Assembly: GCA_964654665.1 (NCBI GenBank)
Contig: CAZZKV010000009.1
Coordinates: forward strand, 28,175-92,174
Direction: 5' to 3'
Source: CALCKU01 sp964654665
GTDB taxonomy: Bacteria; Pseudomonadota; Alphaproteobacteria; Caulobacterales; Maricaulaceae
Length of the DNA stretch: 64,000 nt
A program made the position numbers and the translations under genes. Positions 18,466-27,421 of the stretch are shown here, piece after piece; positions within the stretch are counted from its first letter, which is position 1, and the number at the start of each line of letters is the position of its first letter. The notes under the pieces are model-generated. The model was not told the origin of the DNA, did no database searches, and saw nothing but the letters and a program-made list of their open reading frames with translations.

Positions 18466-19272
18466 TCACGGGGCTGTCCCGCTTTTTTCAGAGAGTGTTT
18501 TTGCCGCATTTTTTATTCGCGGTTCATATAGTTTATCAGGCCATTCGGCGGGTATCATATCGACAAAGCCCGACAAACGGTGGACATGGGTTTTCAAACT
18601 GCGGGCAAAACCACCGGGACAGACACCAATATGGACGACATGGTCACGTTGTAAAGCTTTGCCAAGATCCTGTGCGGTAAAGCACCCAATGACCGGTGGC
18701 AGGGGGGCATTCATTTCATGGGCAATGGCTTTAGACAATGTACGGATTTTCCCGCGACCATCATCCGAACCATCGCGCGCTTCTATACGAAAGGCTAAAG
18801 GCATTCCGGTGGCCATAGATTTTACTTGGTCATACCCTAACGCCAGATGACCCGCTTTATGTGCCATAGAGAGTGTTCCTAAAAGGCGGCGTTTCAAGAT
18901 GGTTTCTGTTAGGGTGGTTAAATCATCGGGGCGGATACATTTGCGTTTAAACGCACGGGTAAAGGCTTTACGATCCGCTTTATCTAAGTCGGCGCAATTG
19001 GCGCTGACCCAAACGCCGCGTCCGGGCAGTTTTTCTGTCACGTCAGGCGTGACGACGTTATCCGGCGAGAGGACAAAGCGGATCATATCGCGGCGTTCAC
19101 GCACGCTTTGCCGTATAATGCATTTACGCTCGCGTGGTTTATGGCCGCGCCGATCCGGGCCGTAATTATCCTCCGTTTCAACCATAGCCATATCGCCCAC
19201 AGCAAATTCATCCTGAGCCGAGGTTGGGTTTTGGGCCTTATCGGCAGGGGATATGACGCAAGCCGGGCTCAT
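18466..19272 (-). CDS. YlxR/RnpM-family RNA-binding protein with L7Ae-like domain
   Basis: A 268-residue protein of the nusA-infB operon. The N-terminal YlxR domain (about 45-130) has PRERKCIIRQSVRERRDMIRF and GRGVWVSANC; the second half (about 130-215) resembles the L7Ae-type fold often fused to YlxR in alphaproteobacteria. Bacillus YlxR (RnpM) binds the RNase P RNA; the role here is inferred from family and context. It starts two bases after the nusA stop, so the two are probably translationally coupled. Confidence 0.88.
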   Translation of the reverse strand: MSPACVISPADKAQNPTSAQDEFAVGDMAMVETEDNYGPDRRGHKPRERKCIIRQSVRERRDMIRFVLSPDNVVTPDVTEKLPGRGVWVSANCADLDKADRKAFTRAFKRKCIRPDDLTTLTETILKRRLLGTLSMAHKAGHLALGYDQVKSMATGMPLAFRIEARDGSDDGRGKIRTLSKAIAHEMNAPLPPVIGCFTAQDLGKALQRDHVVHIGVCPGGFARSLKTHVHRLSGFVDMIPAEWPDKLYEPRIKNAAKTLSEKSGTAP

Positions 19273-19274
19273 AT

Positions 19275-20924
19275 TTATCCAGCGACAACCTCTTGTACGG
19301 CTTCTTCTGCGGCGACAATGGGGTTACCCTGTTCATCCAGTTCAACCTCGGGTTCTGGGTTTAGTGCAGAGGCGTCAATCCAGCCGGCTTTCACGCGGGC
19401 TTGCATAATAAGCATATTGGCATCGGGTTCCGACATGGCAAAACTTTCCAAAATACCCGGTTCGCGCACTTTTTCGCCATTTTTAATTTCGACATAACCG
19501 CGTAGGTCATCCGGAATTAATCCGGCAAGATCTTCAACGGATTTAATGTCGTTTTCCCCAAAGAGAACCGTCATGGGTAATGTCACGCCTTCGATTTCCA
19601 GAACATCATCCTCGACGCCTAGGGTTTTGCGTTTGGCATCTTGTTCGGCGGCAATACGGGCCAGATATTCGCGCGCGCGGGTTTGTAACTCGGCGGCTGT
19701 TTCTTGGTCAAATCCTTCAATGGATGTAAGTTCGTCTTCGGCAACATAGCCAACCTCTTCCATAGTTTCGAAACCTTCGGAGACAAGGAGCTGTGCGATC
19801 ATTTCGTCAACGTCCAATCCAGTCATAAATAACTCGGAACGTTCTTGGAATTCTTTCTGACGACGCTCGGATTCCTGTTCTTCTGTCAGAATATCAATGG
19901 CCCAACCTGAGAGTTGTGACGCGAGGCGGACATTTTGACCGCGGCGACCAATAGCAAGCGATAGTTGATCATCAGGAACAACAACCTCGATCCGGTTGTC
20001 ATCTTCGTCGATCACGACTTTGGCCACTTCGGCCGGTTGCAAGGCATTGACGATAAAGCTGGCGACATCATCATTCCATGGGATAATATCAATGCGCTCG
20101 CCTTGTAATTCATTGACTACGGCCTGAACACGCGAGCCACGCATGCCGACACACGCCCCAACAGGGTCAATGGACCCATCATTGGAATAGACCGCAATTT
20201 TTGCACGGCTACCCGGATCGCGGGCAACGGATACAATTTGGATAACCCCGTCGTAAACTTCAGGCACTTCTTGAGAAAAGAGTTGCGCCATAAATTGCGG
20301 ATGGGCGCGCGAGAGGAAAATTTGCGAACCGCGCGGTTCTTCGCGCACATCATAAATGTAAGCGCGGATACGATCTCCTGATTTTACATTTTCGCGCGGC
20401 AAGGCCTGCTCGCGGCGGATAACCCCTTCGGCGCGGCCGAGATCGACAATGATATGGCCATATTCGACACGCTTGACGATACCATTGATGATTTCACCAA
20501 TACGGTCTTTAAATTCGGCATATTGGCGGGCGCGTTCAGCATCGCGTACTTTTTGCATAATAACCTGTTTAGCCATTTGCGACTGAACACGGCCAAATTC
20601 GATGGGGGGCAATGGTGTTACAAATTCATAGCCGATTTCCGCATCGGGATTATCCATTTTCGCGGTGGCTAATTCAATCTCCGTAGCGTCATTTTCAACG
20701 TCTTCAACAACGGTAATGACACGTTTTAGATCCATCTCACCGGTAACAGGGTTTAATTTGGCCCGAATATCTTGTTCGCTGCCATAACGCAGTCGCGCCG
20801 CTTTTTGGATGGCTTCTTCAATAGCCTCTAAAACAATGGCTTTATCGATAGATTTTTCCTGTGCAACCGCATTGGCGATTTGAATAAGCTCCAGCTTATT
20901 AGCACTAATTCCAGCTGTTGACAT
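19275..20924 (-). CDS. nusA: Transcription termination/antitermination factor NusA
   Basis: Binds RNA polymerase and controls pausing, termination and antitermination. The 549-residue product has the N-terminal polymerase-binding domain (about 1-130), an S1 domain (INGIVKRVEYGHIIVDLGRAEGV), two KH domains (VGACVGMRGSRVQAVVNEL; SLAIGRRGQNVRLASQL), and acidic C-terminal repeats (helix-hairpin-helix-like, about 365-520). It starts 12 nt after the rimP stop. Confidence 0.98.
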   Translation of the reverse strand: MSTAGISANKLELIQIANAVAQEKSIDKAIVLEAIEEAIQKAARLRYGSEQDIRAKLNPVTGEMDLKRVITVVEDVENDATEIELATAKMDNPDAEIGYEFVTPLPPIEFGRVQSQMAKQVIMQKVRDAERARQYAEFKDRIGEIINGIVKRVEYGHIIVDLGRAEGVIRREQALPRENVKSGDRIRAYIYDVREEPRGSQIFLSRAHPQFMAQLFSQEVPEVYDGVIQIVSVARDPGSRAKIAVYSNDGSIDPVGACVGMRGSRVQAVVNELQGERIDIIPWNDDVASFIVNALQPAEVAKVVIDEDDNRIEVVVPDDQLSLAIGRRGQNVRLASQLSGWAIDILTEEQESERRQKEFQERSELFMTGLDVDEMIAQLLVSEGFETMEEVGYVAEDELTSIEGFDQETAAELQTRAREYLARIAAEQDAKRKTLGVEDDVLEIEGVTLPMTVLFGENDIKSVEDLAGLIPDDLRGYVEIKNGEKVREPGILESFAMSEPDANMLIMQARVKAGWIDASALNPEPEVELDEQGNPIVAAEEAVQEVVAG

Positions 20925-20936
20925 TGTCGTCTCTCC

Positions 20937-21482
20937 CTATGGATCTTGCTGTGGGTCTTGGGGGGTAATCGGGGATGCGTTTTTGGCTTTTTGGCCCGCT
21001 TCAATCAACGCATCAGTAATGAGTAATTTGGCTTCGCTAAGCCATGCAAAAGGTATTTCAGCGGTTTCATCTTCGCCGTCCAGATCAATTTCAATATTGT
21101 CGGCATCTGTGCCAACTAATATACCACGAAACCGTTTTCGCCCTTCGACAAGACGGTCTAGCTCTAGCCGGGCTAGGTGGCCGGCGTAAGTTTCAAAATC
21201 GGCTAAATCGGTTAGCGGGCGATCCAGTCCGGGCGAGGAAACTTCCAATATATAGGCATCGCGCAGCGGGTCTTCGATTTCCAAAGCAGCAGATAGTTCC
21301 CGCGAAAGCGTAGCACAATTATCGACGCTCATTTGACCATCGGATTGGCGTTCGGCCATGATTTGTACGGTTTTACGATTGCCCGCCATGACGCGCACGC
21401 GCACAATTGTCAGGCCCATGTCCTGTGCAATCGGTTCTGCGAGCGCAAGAATACGTTCATCTATATCCGTCTTTGTTTTCAT
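20937..21482 (-). CDS. rimP: Ribosome maturation factor RimP
   Basis: A 181-residue 30S assembly factor. The family signatures LYPS-like EVSSPGLDRPLTDLADFETY and the N-terminal APIAQDMGLTIV-type region are visible. It is the first gene of the nusA operon and is preceded by AGGA and by a structured leader containing an intrinsic terminator (21512-21538). Confidence 0.96.
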   Translation of the reverse strand: MKTKTDIDERILALAEPIAQDMGLTIVRVRVMAGNRKTVQIMAERQSDGQMSVDNCATLSRELSAALEIEDPLRDAYILEVSSPGLDRPLTDLADFETYAGHLARLELDRLVEGRKRFRGILVGTDADNIEIDLDGEDETAEIPFAWLSEAKLLITDALIEAGQKAKNASPITPQDPQQDP

Positions 21483-21511
21483 TCATCGTCCTATTGATCT
21501 CTTTTCAGGCA

Positions 21512-21538
21512 ATAAAAAAGGCGGCCTTTTGGGCCACC
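21512..21538 (-). terminator. Terminator in the rimP leader (possible attenuator)
   Basis: On the minus strand, GGTGGCC-CAAAA-GGCCGCC is followed by TTTTTT, 30 nt upstream of rimP. The 3' arm (21520-21525) is also complementary to GGCGGC at 21573-21578, at the start of the predicted leader, so an alternative antiterminator fold is possible. It may simply end trmB transcripts. Confidence 0.7.
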
Positions 21539-21577
21539 CTGCTTACATCCTGTGTAAGAGGCATTTGTCTTAGCCGC

Positions 21578-21606
21578 CCTATAGAACAGATTAACGGCTT
21601 TGTCGA
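21578..21606 (-). promoter_or_regulatory. Candidate sigma-70-type promoter of the rimP-nusA-infB operon
   Basis: On the minus strand TCGACA (21606-21601) and TATAGG (21583-21578) are separated by 17 nt. A transcript from here would begin near GGCGGC and run into the terminator at 21512-21538 before rimP. Confidence 0.4.
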
Positions 21607-21626
21607 TAGTCTGTCGTGTTTTTCTT

Positions 21627-22307
21627 TTACCGCCGGATAAATTCGAAATAATGGCAGGGACGGCCTTCGCCAATGGCTTTGGCCTCAAAACGGGTTTGAG
21701 GCCAATCATCCGGCCGGTTTCGCCAGTCATTCCTAGAATGGGCCGGCCATTCAAACCCGCCGTGACGCAGGATGCGTGTCAAGCTCCAGTCAACATAATG
21801 GATAATGTCACTGGCAAAGCGAAAGGTTCCACCAGGGCGCAAAATGCGGTGAACCTCGGAGATAAATTCATCATTGATAATACGCCGCCTATTATGACGG
21901 GGCTTAGGCCATGGATCGGGGAAAAGAACAAATATTCGTCCTAATGATGCATTTGGTAGCGTATCCATAAGGTCACGGGCATCACCATTTAACACACGGA
22001 TATTATCAAGCCCGTCTGTATCAACAGCGCGCACGGCTTTGGCGGCGCCGTTCAAATAGGGCTCAACACCCAAGAAGGCCACCATAGGGTTGGCTTTGGC
22101 TTGCCAGATTAAATGTTCGGCCGCACCAAAACCGACTTCCAACCAGACATCTTCATATTCTTTTAGCGATGCATAGGTCTTGGCTGTTATTTTAATAGTC
22201 GGATAGAGTGTTTCCATAAGCGCGGCTTGAGTCGGAGACAGACTGCGTCCACGGTTGCGGCCAAATGTGCGTGCCCGCGCATGAGGGGATGTGTCATAGG
22301 AAACCAT
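21627..22307 (-). CDS. trmB: tRNA (guanine-N7-)-methyltransferase
   Basis: Methylates G46 of tRNAs with S-adenosylmethionine. The 226-residue Rossmann-fold enzyme has the SAM site WLEVGFGAAEHLIWQA, the FLGVEPYLNG segment and FPDPWPKPRHNRRRI, a hallmark of TrmB. The ATG at 22307 has GAGG seven nt upstream; an ATG 12 bases earlier (22319) lacks one. It lies between the xre regulator and the rimP operon. Confidence 0.95.
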   Translation of the reverse strand: MVSYDTSPHARARTFGRNRGRSLSPTQAALMETLYPTIKITAKTYASLKEYEDVWLEVGFGAAEHLIWQAKANPMVAFLGVEPYLNGAAKAVRAVDTDGLDNIRVLNGDARDLMDTLPNASLGRIFVLFPDPWPKPRHNRRRIINDEFISEVHRILRPGGTFRFASDIIHYVDWSLTRILRHGGFEWPAHSRNDWRNRPDDWPQTRFEAKAIGEGRPCHYFEFIRR

Positions 22308-22410
22308 TATGCGCCTCATAGGCGCACAACGTTATTTTTTCAAAAGAAAATTTCCGCTTTAAGCCGTTGAAGGCAAAAATTGCGAGGGCTGTTTTAAAAA
22401 GATGAAGCGG

Positions 22411-22830
22411 TTATTCGTCGTCTTCTTCCCCGGCTAAAGAGCGTGCTAACTCTAATATTTGCCGACGAACAGCTTTGCTTTTAATCTTGGAAACCGCCAT
22501 GGCCAAAGCGACGCCATCAGAACTTTTGATAAATTCATATACAATTGGCATTTGGTCATTTTCTGCAAATTCCATTGTCGGCATTTGGTCCGTTAATCCT
22601 TCGAAGAAGAATGAAATCGGCACATCCAGCGCTTGCGAAATTTTCCATAGACGGCTGGCGCCGACACGGTTTGCTCCGCGTTCATATTTTTGTACTTGTT
22701 GAAACGTGACGCCTAATTGATCTCCTAATTTTTCTTGGCTCATTTTTAAAATTTGACGACGGAGTCGTACACGGGTTCCGACGTGCACATCAACCGGGTT
22801 CGCAGCCCGCGGTGTATGCTTTGAATTCAT
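22411..22830 (-). CDS. XRE-family helix-turn-helix regulator
   Basis: A 139-residue DNA-binding protein. A Cro/CI-type HTH spans about residues 16-72 (VGTRVRLRRQILKMSQEKLG, GVTFQQVQKYERGANRV, SRLWKISQALDVPISFFF), followed by a short acidic C-terminal region with no clear effector domain. Small XRE proteins of this type are common in alphaproteobacteria next to core genes. The target is unknown. It starts 72 nt after lnt and precedes trmB. Confidence 0.9.
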   Translation of the reverse strand: MNSKHTPRAANPVDVHVGTRVRLRRQILKMSQEKLGDQLGVTFQQVQKYERGANRVGASRLWKISQALDVPISFFFEGLTDQMPTMEFAENDQMPIVYEFIKSSDGVALAMAVSKIKSKAVRRQILELARSLAGEEDDE

Positions 22831-22902
22831 TAATTCATCCTCAGTTTGTTCGGTGCCACGGTGCCCCCACCTGCGAACTGAACTCTATAAATTTGTAGAA
22901 AA

Positions 22903-24480
22903 TCAAGATTTTCTACGCCCAACAATCCTGCATTGTAGACAGAGTGATAAATTTATCAAGAATAGAATATAGTTAATTCTAACCTGATATATCGTTTCAA
23001 TAGCTTTTGGAAGTTGAACATCTAATGTAGAATTATCCTGAGGGGATAAATATGAAACAAATCTACCATAGGGGGAAATTAATCCTGACCAACCATTGGA
23101 GGCAACCCGGATAATGGGGAGCCCTTCTTCTATGGCGCGATACCGGGCTTGATTGGCATGTTGTGCCGGCCCACTAGAGCGGCCATACCAAGCATCATTG
23201 GATTGGTTAAGGATCCATTCGGCGGATGGTGTGTCCTTCGGCGTAAATCCCGGGAAAATAATTTCATAACAAATTTGCGCGCTCACGGGGGGAAGCCCGG
23301 GAAAGCGCATAGTCATTTTTGATGGCGCTGGGCGGATTGATGCCAGAGCCGTTGAGAGGGCAGGTATATTTAAAGTCTGGGCCCACTCGCCGCCGGGAAT
23401 ATATTCGCCAAAGGGAACAAGCCGTGATTTATCGCTATAGCCTTGCAGGCTGGCTGTCCCTTTATTGTCAAATGAAATTGCTGCCGAACTATTATAATAA
23501 TCATTTATTATTCGCCCGTCTTTTAGCGTACGGGTTTCATGGCGTAATGTATTTAGCAGCCAGACGGGCGGCGTGTCACTGGCTGAGAGCAGAACATGCG
23601 CCATTGCGTCCATAAGTGGAGTATTCTCAAGGGCTAAACCATTAATGGCGCCTTCAGGCCAAATGACATGGGTTACATCTTTTAAGCCGGGACGGGCGGT
23701 TAGGGTTAAAAATTGATTGACGATTCCAATGGCTTTATCAGGGTCAAATTTATCTTTTTGATCAAAACTGGCTTGGACAATACGTAATTTTGGGCCTTTG
23801 ACGATAACGGTATCGGTTTGGGCCAGACGCCATTGCCCGATGAGGAATAGCAGAGCGCATAAGCCCGCTGGCAGAAAGGCGATGGTTATAGTGCGTTTTT
23901 CGATGCTAATGGCCAGTATGACGGCACAAAAAATGACAATCCATGACAGGCCATAAACCCCGATGACAGATGCACTTTGGGAAACTGCTCCGCCCGCTTT
24001 AAAAATATAGCCGGGCAGGTTCCATGGAAAGCCTGTTAAGATATGCCCACGGGTAAATTCGGCCAAAAAGAACAGGGCCACGAACCCAAGCACCGCCCAG
24101 ACTGTTTTGGTTTTGGGCATGAATTGAACATAGAGCCGTCCGGCAATGGCCCAGAATAGGGCCAGTAAGGCCGCCAACCCGAGAACCATGGGCGGCATGA
24201 GGGGAATGAACTGCGGCCCGCGGGCGATAAAAGCTGATCCGACCCAAAACGTGCCAGCGAGAAAATAACCAAAACCAATACGCCCCCCAATCCAGAAGCC
24301 CTGTTTAGGGGTGGCAGCATGGGTGAGGCGCAAATATAAAACACCGAACATGATCAGGCTGGCCGGAATAATAAAAAAGGGAGCTTGGCCAAGAACGCCA
24401 AACATACCAATAGCGATATCGATCCATCGTGCGCGCCATCCGTTACGGGTTAAATAGGTTTGCAGGATAGACCCTGTCAT
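22903..24480 (-). CDS. lnt: Apolipoprotein N-acyltransferase
   Basis: An inner-membrane enzyme that adds the third acyl chain to lipoproteins before Lol export. The 525-residue product has several N-terminal membrane segments and a periplasmic nitrilase-like domain with the catalytic triad visible: Glu in WPEGAI (about 276), Lys in DKSRLVPFGEY (about 351), and Cys in QICYEIIFP (about 404). A last hydrophobic segment lies near the C-terminus. The ATG at 24480 is chosen; a GTG three bases earlier overlaps the corC stop. The two lipoprotein-type proteins of this window (31245, 32234) would be its substrates. Confidence 0.95.
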   Translation of the reverse strand: MTGSILQTYLTRNGWRARWIDIAIGMFGVLGQAPFFIIPASLIMFGVLYLRLTHAATPKQGFWIGGRIGFGYFLAGTFWVGSAFIARGPQFIPLMPPMVLGLAALLALFWAIAGRLYVQFMPKTKTVWAVLGFVALFFLAEFTRGHILTGFPWNLPGYIFKAGGAVSQSASVIGVYGLSWIVIFCAVILAISIEKRTITIAFLPAGLCALLFLIGQWRLAQTDTVIVKGPKLRIVQASFDQKDKFDPDKAIGIVNQFLTLTARPGLKDVTHVIWPEGAINGLALENTPLMDAMAHVLLSASDTPPVWLLNTLRHETRTLKDGRIINDYYNSSAAISFDNKGTASLQGYSDKSRLVPFGEYIPGGEWAQTLNIPALSTALASIRPAPSKMTMRFPGLPPVSAQICYEIIFPGFTPKDTPSAEWILNQSNDAWYGRSSGPAQHANQARYRAIEEGLPIIRVASNGWSGLISPYGRFVSYLSPQDNSTLDVQLPKAIETIYQVRINYILFLINLSLCLQCRIVGRRKS

Positions 24481-24482
24481 CA

Positions 24483-25355
24483 CTATTCAGACGGGCTATG
24501 AGCGGCGCTTAATTGTATGCGCAACCGTTTGACACGGCGGGCATCGGCATCAATGACTTCAAACTCCAGCCCGTCCGAATGCTGAATAACTTCGCCGCGT
24601 TCGGGGACCCGCCCTGCCAATGTGAAAATCAATCCGCCTAATGTATCAACATCGTCTTCCTCGTCCGGGGTAGCGAATTCGCGGCCTAATGATTTTTCAA
24701 AATCATCAATAGTAATGCGGGCGTCGGCCTCCCATATTTTACGCCCGCCTGTGCCGCTAACAATTGTGACTTCAGGATCGGCATCATCATGTTCATCTTC
24801 AATATCGCCGACAATCGGTTCAACCAAATCTTCTAATGTGACGAGGCCGTCCGTGCCGCCATATTCATCAACAACAATGGCCATATGAATACGGCGCGCT
24901 TGCATACGTCGCAGCAAATCTTTGGCCAGCATTGAGGGTGGGACAAACATGACATCGCGGCGGATATATTGGACGGTTTTCTTGTTTTTATACTGTTTGT
25001 CGTTGCGGCCTTTGGCATCAAGCATCAAATAGGGCAGTAAGTCCTTAATATGCACCATACCCAGAGGGTCATCCAAGGTCTCTTTATACACTGGCAGGCG
25101 GGAATGTCCGGCATCCTGAAAGGCTTTGGCCAGATCATGGAGTCCCGTTGTTTTCTCAACGGCAATAATATCGGCGCGGGGCACCATGACATCATCAACG
25201 CGCAAGAGGTGAAACTGCTCGGCCGCATTCATCATTTCTTTTTGAGAGGCATCTTTGGGCGTTGTTAGCCCGTCGCCCGTGCGGCTCAAAAATTTGCCGA
25301 GCCAGCCCTTAGGCCGGCCATTGGGTTTGCCATTAGGCGGTGTGTCTTCATTCAT
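24483..25355 (-). CDS. corC: CorC/HlyC-family CBS-domain protein (YbeX)
   Basis: A 290-residue cytoplasmic protein with two CBS domains (about 55-180; VDDVMVPRADIIAVEKTTG, IHMAIVVDEYGGTDGLVTLE) and a C-terminal CorC_HlyC transporter-associated domain (about 195-280; DARITIDDFEKSLG, VDTLGGLIFTLAGRVPERGE). It lacks the membrane DUF21 domain, like E. coli YbeX, which is linked to magnesium efflux and ribosome metabolism. It lies between ybeY and lnt, the conserved ybeZYX-lnt order. Confidence 0.95.
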   Translation of the reverse strand: MNEDTPPNGKPNGRPKGWLGKFLSRTGDGLTTPKDASQKEMMNAAEQFHLLRVDDVMVPRADIIAVEKTTGLHDLAKAFQDAGHSRLPVYKETLDDPLGMVHIKDLLPYLMLDAKGRNDKQYKNKKTVQYIRRDVMFVPPSMLAKDLLRRMQARRIHMAIVVDEYGGTDGLVTLEDLVEPIVGDIEDEHDDADPEVTIVSGTGGRKIWEADARITIDDFEKSLGREFATPDEEDDVDTLGGLIFTLAGRVPERGEVIQHSDGLEFEVIDADARRVKRLRIQLSAAHSPSE

Positions 25356-25360
25356 GGGTA

Positions 25361-25825
25361 TTAAGGCTCACGAATTTCATAAGGATTGTCAATGCCCAAT
25401 TGCGCTAGGGCGGTAATCTCAAGGCTTTCCATGGTCAAGGCCTCATTTTCTGTAATATGGTCATAACCTTGTAAATGTAAAAATCCATGGATTAGTAAAT
25501 GCGTGACATGGGCCTCTAGCGTTATCCGTTTATCTGCGGCCTCGTTTTGGCAAGTTTCCAGCGCAAGTACAATATCACCGAGCAAAGGCGCGGGCGCAGG
25601 AAAGGATAAGACATTGGTTGGCTTATCACTCTGGCGATAGGTTCTGTTCAATGTTTGAATGCCAGCGTCATCCATAAGCGCAATGCTTAACTCGCCCAAG
25701 CGGGGCGTTGTTAACTGCTCTATAATTGCAGGCAGGGCGCGGGCACACAGGGCGGATATATGCAATCCGGTTTTGTCCCAATCCGGGAAAATCATGGCAA
25801 TATCAATGTCAAACGGAAGAGGCAC
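25361..25825 (-). CDS. ybeY: Endoribonuclease YbeY
   Basis: A single-strand RNase needed for 16S rRNA 3' maturation and ribosome quality control. The 154-residue product has the zinc motif H-G-F-L-H-L-Q-G-Y-D-H in HLLIHGFLHLQGYDH (about 110-124) and the upstream NRTYRQSDKPTNVLSFP signature. It starts two bases after the phoH stop. Confidence 0.97.
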   Translation of the reverse strand: MPLPFDIDIAMIFPDWDKTGLHISALCARALPAIIEQLTTPRLGELSIALMDDAGIQTLNRTYRQSDKPTNVLSFPAPAPLLGDIVLALETCQNEAADKRITLEAHVTHLLIHGFLHLQGYDHITENEALTMESLEITALAQLGIDNPYEIREP

Positions 25826-25827
25826 AG

Positions 25828-26781
25828 CTATGACGTCTTTGTATCTTTCTCATAGGCATTCACAATTTTTCCCACCAATGGATGGCGTACAACATCAGAG
25901 GCCAGAAAGCGAATTTGCTCAATCCCGCTAATATCGGTTAAAATATCCAGAGCATGAGCGAGGCCCGATTGGGTGCCGTGTGGTAAATCGGTTTGGCTGG
26001 GGTCGCCGGTAACGGCATATTTCGCGCGTTCGCCCAGTCGCGTCAGCACCATTTTCATCTGCGGAATGGTTGCATTTTGTGCCTCGTCAATCACAACAAA
26101 AGCATCTGATAAGGTACGCCCGCGCATAAAGGCCAGCGGAGCGACCTCGATATCGCCAGCGGCGCGGCGGCGTTCAACTTCGTCGCGGCCTAGAACCATA
26201 TGCAGCGCATCCCAAATCGGTTGCATATAGGGATCAACTTTTTCATTCAGATCGCCGGGTAAAAACCCAAGCCTCTCACCGGCTTCGACAGCAGGGCGGC
26301 AGGCAATAAATTTAGCAATTTCGCCGCGCGCCAAAAGCGAGGCCCCATATGCGGTGGCCAGAAATGTTTTCCCGGTCCCGGCAGGGCCAACGCCAAAGAT
26401 AATGGTTTCTTCGCGCAAGGCATGAATAAATTTTTCCTGCCGCGGGGTTTTGGGTACAATAGGGGAGCGTTTGGGGAAGGGGATAATAGCATCAACCGCA
26501 GCGGCTTTGACCTTGCCTTTACCGATCGCGCGGATCAAGGCGCGAATGTCGGATGGCCCGCAAGGCCAGCCACGCTCCAGCCGTTGATAAATTTCTTTGA
26601 TAAGCTCACCCGCCCGTTCGCGGCTTGGCCCATCCCCATTAATATGGACGGCGCTGCCGGGAGCTTCAACATAGACATCAAAGGCCTCTTCAATCATCGC
26701 TAAATGGGCATGGCCTGCCCCGCATAATTTCCGCACCAGACTGGCATCATCAAATTCAAATATTTCAGTCTTTTTACTCAT
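25828..26781 (-). CDS. PhoH-family ATPase (YbeZ)
   Basis: A 317-residue P-loop protein, partner of YbeY in ribosome/RNA metabolism. It has a small N-terminal KH-like region (about 10-85), Walker A GPAGTGKTFLATAYG (about 134-148), a Walker B region DAFVVIDEAQNAT and the GDPSQTDLP sensor. The length and the ybeZ-ybeY-corC-lnt order are canonical. The ATG at 26781 is the first gene of this run, after a 118-nt divergent intergenic region. Confidence 0.94.
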   Translation of the reverse strand: MSKKTEIFEFDDASLVRKLCGAGHAHLAMIEEAFDVYVEAPGSAVHINGDGPSRERAGELIKEIYQRLERGWPCGPSDIRALIRAIGKGKVKAAAVDAIIPFPKRSPIVPKTPRQEKFIHALREETIIFGVGPAGTGKTFLATAYGASLLARGEIAKFIACRPAVEAGERLGFLPGDLNEKVDPYMQPIWDALHMVLGRDEVERRRAAGDIEVAPLAFMRGRTLSDAFVVIDEAQNATIPQMKMVLTRLGERAKYAVTGDPSQTDLPHGTQSGLAHALDILTDISGIEQIRFLASDVVRHPLVGKIVNAYEKDTKTS

Positions 26782-26899
26782 ATTCGCTGATTAGGGGTTT
26801 TTGAATTGGAAAGCGAGAAGTGATTTGTATTTTGGGTGATGGTCTTACCCTCGCAGGTCTTAAAGGTATTTTTAATACATCAAGAGCTAAGCCCTATGG

Positions 26900-27421
26900 A
26901 TGAAACTATTGACGACATTAAACTTGGCTGTTCGGTATAGCCGAAAAGCCGTTATATATTCGCCTTTAGCCATTTTAGCCGTCATAAGCGCCGAAGCCTT
27001 GCAACATATCATCGAGGTCTCATTGAATATGTATGACTCACGCAGGGCTTTTATTGAGAATCAAAATAATAGGCTTCGGCTTGGGTTTGGAATATTGAAA
27101 GCCCTTTCAGTTGTGTTTGCCGCCTATTGGGTGCCAAAGACATTATCACAAAAGCTAGGCCCCGCCCCGCGCTATGGCTCTTTTAACCGAGATTTTATGC
27201 GTAAAATGTGGAACCCTAAAGGCGATTTCCATGGTATGCTGGCTATGATTATTGCGGCTATCCCCTTGGTCTATTTACATACCAAGCTTTCGACGTTTGC
27301 AATGGGGCATCCACATGCGATCTTTCTTTTGATTATAGATAGTTTTTTGATCGGGGCTTTGGCGCTGATTATGGGGACAGTTATTTGGGCGAGTGATGCT
27401 GTGACGGCTGGAGGGTATTAA
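26900..27421 (+). CDS. Uncharacterised multi-pass membrane protein
   Basis: 173 residues with about four hydrophobic segments (roughly 18-34, 65-80, 112-127 and 140-165) and basic connecting loops. I do not recognise a family. It is the only plus-strand gene among minus-strand housekeeping genes and ends tail to tail with miaB, overlapping by four bases. The start has no clear ribosome-binding site. Coding density and membrane pattern support a real gene. Confidence 0.65.
   Translation: MKLLTTLNLAVRYSRKAVIYSPLAILAVISAEALQHIIEVSLNMYDSRRAFIENQNNRLRLGFGILKALSVVFAAYWVPKTLSQKLGPAPRYGSFNRDFMRKMWNPKGDFHGMLAMIIAAIPLVYLHTKLSTFAMGHPHAIFLLIIDSFLIGALALIMGTVIWASDAVTAGGY

Noticed and set aside
21539..21577. 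A tRNA or known small RNA in the rimP leader
   Set aside because: The segment has one small stem (CTTAC/GTAAG) but no cloverleaf or recognised RNA family pattern.
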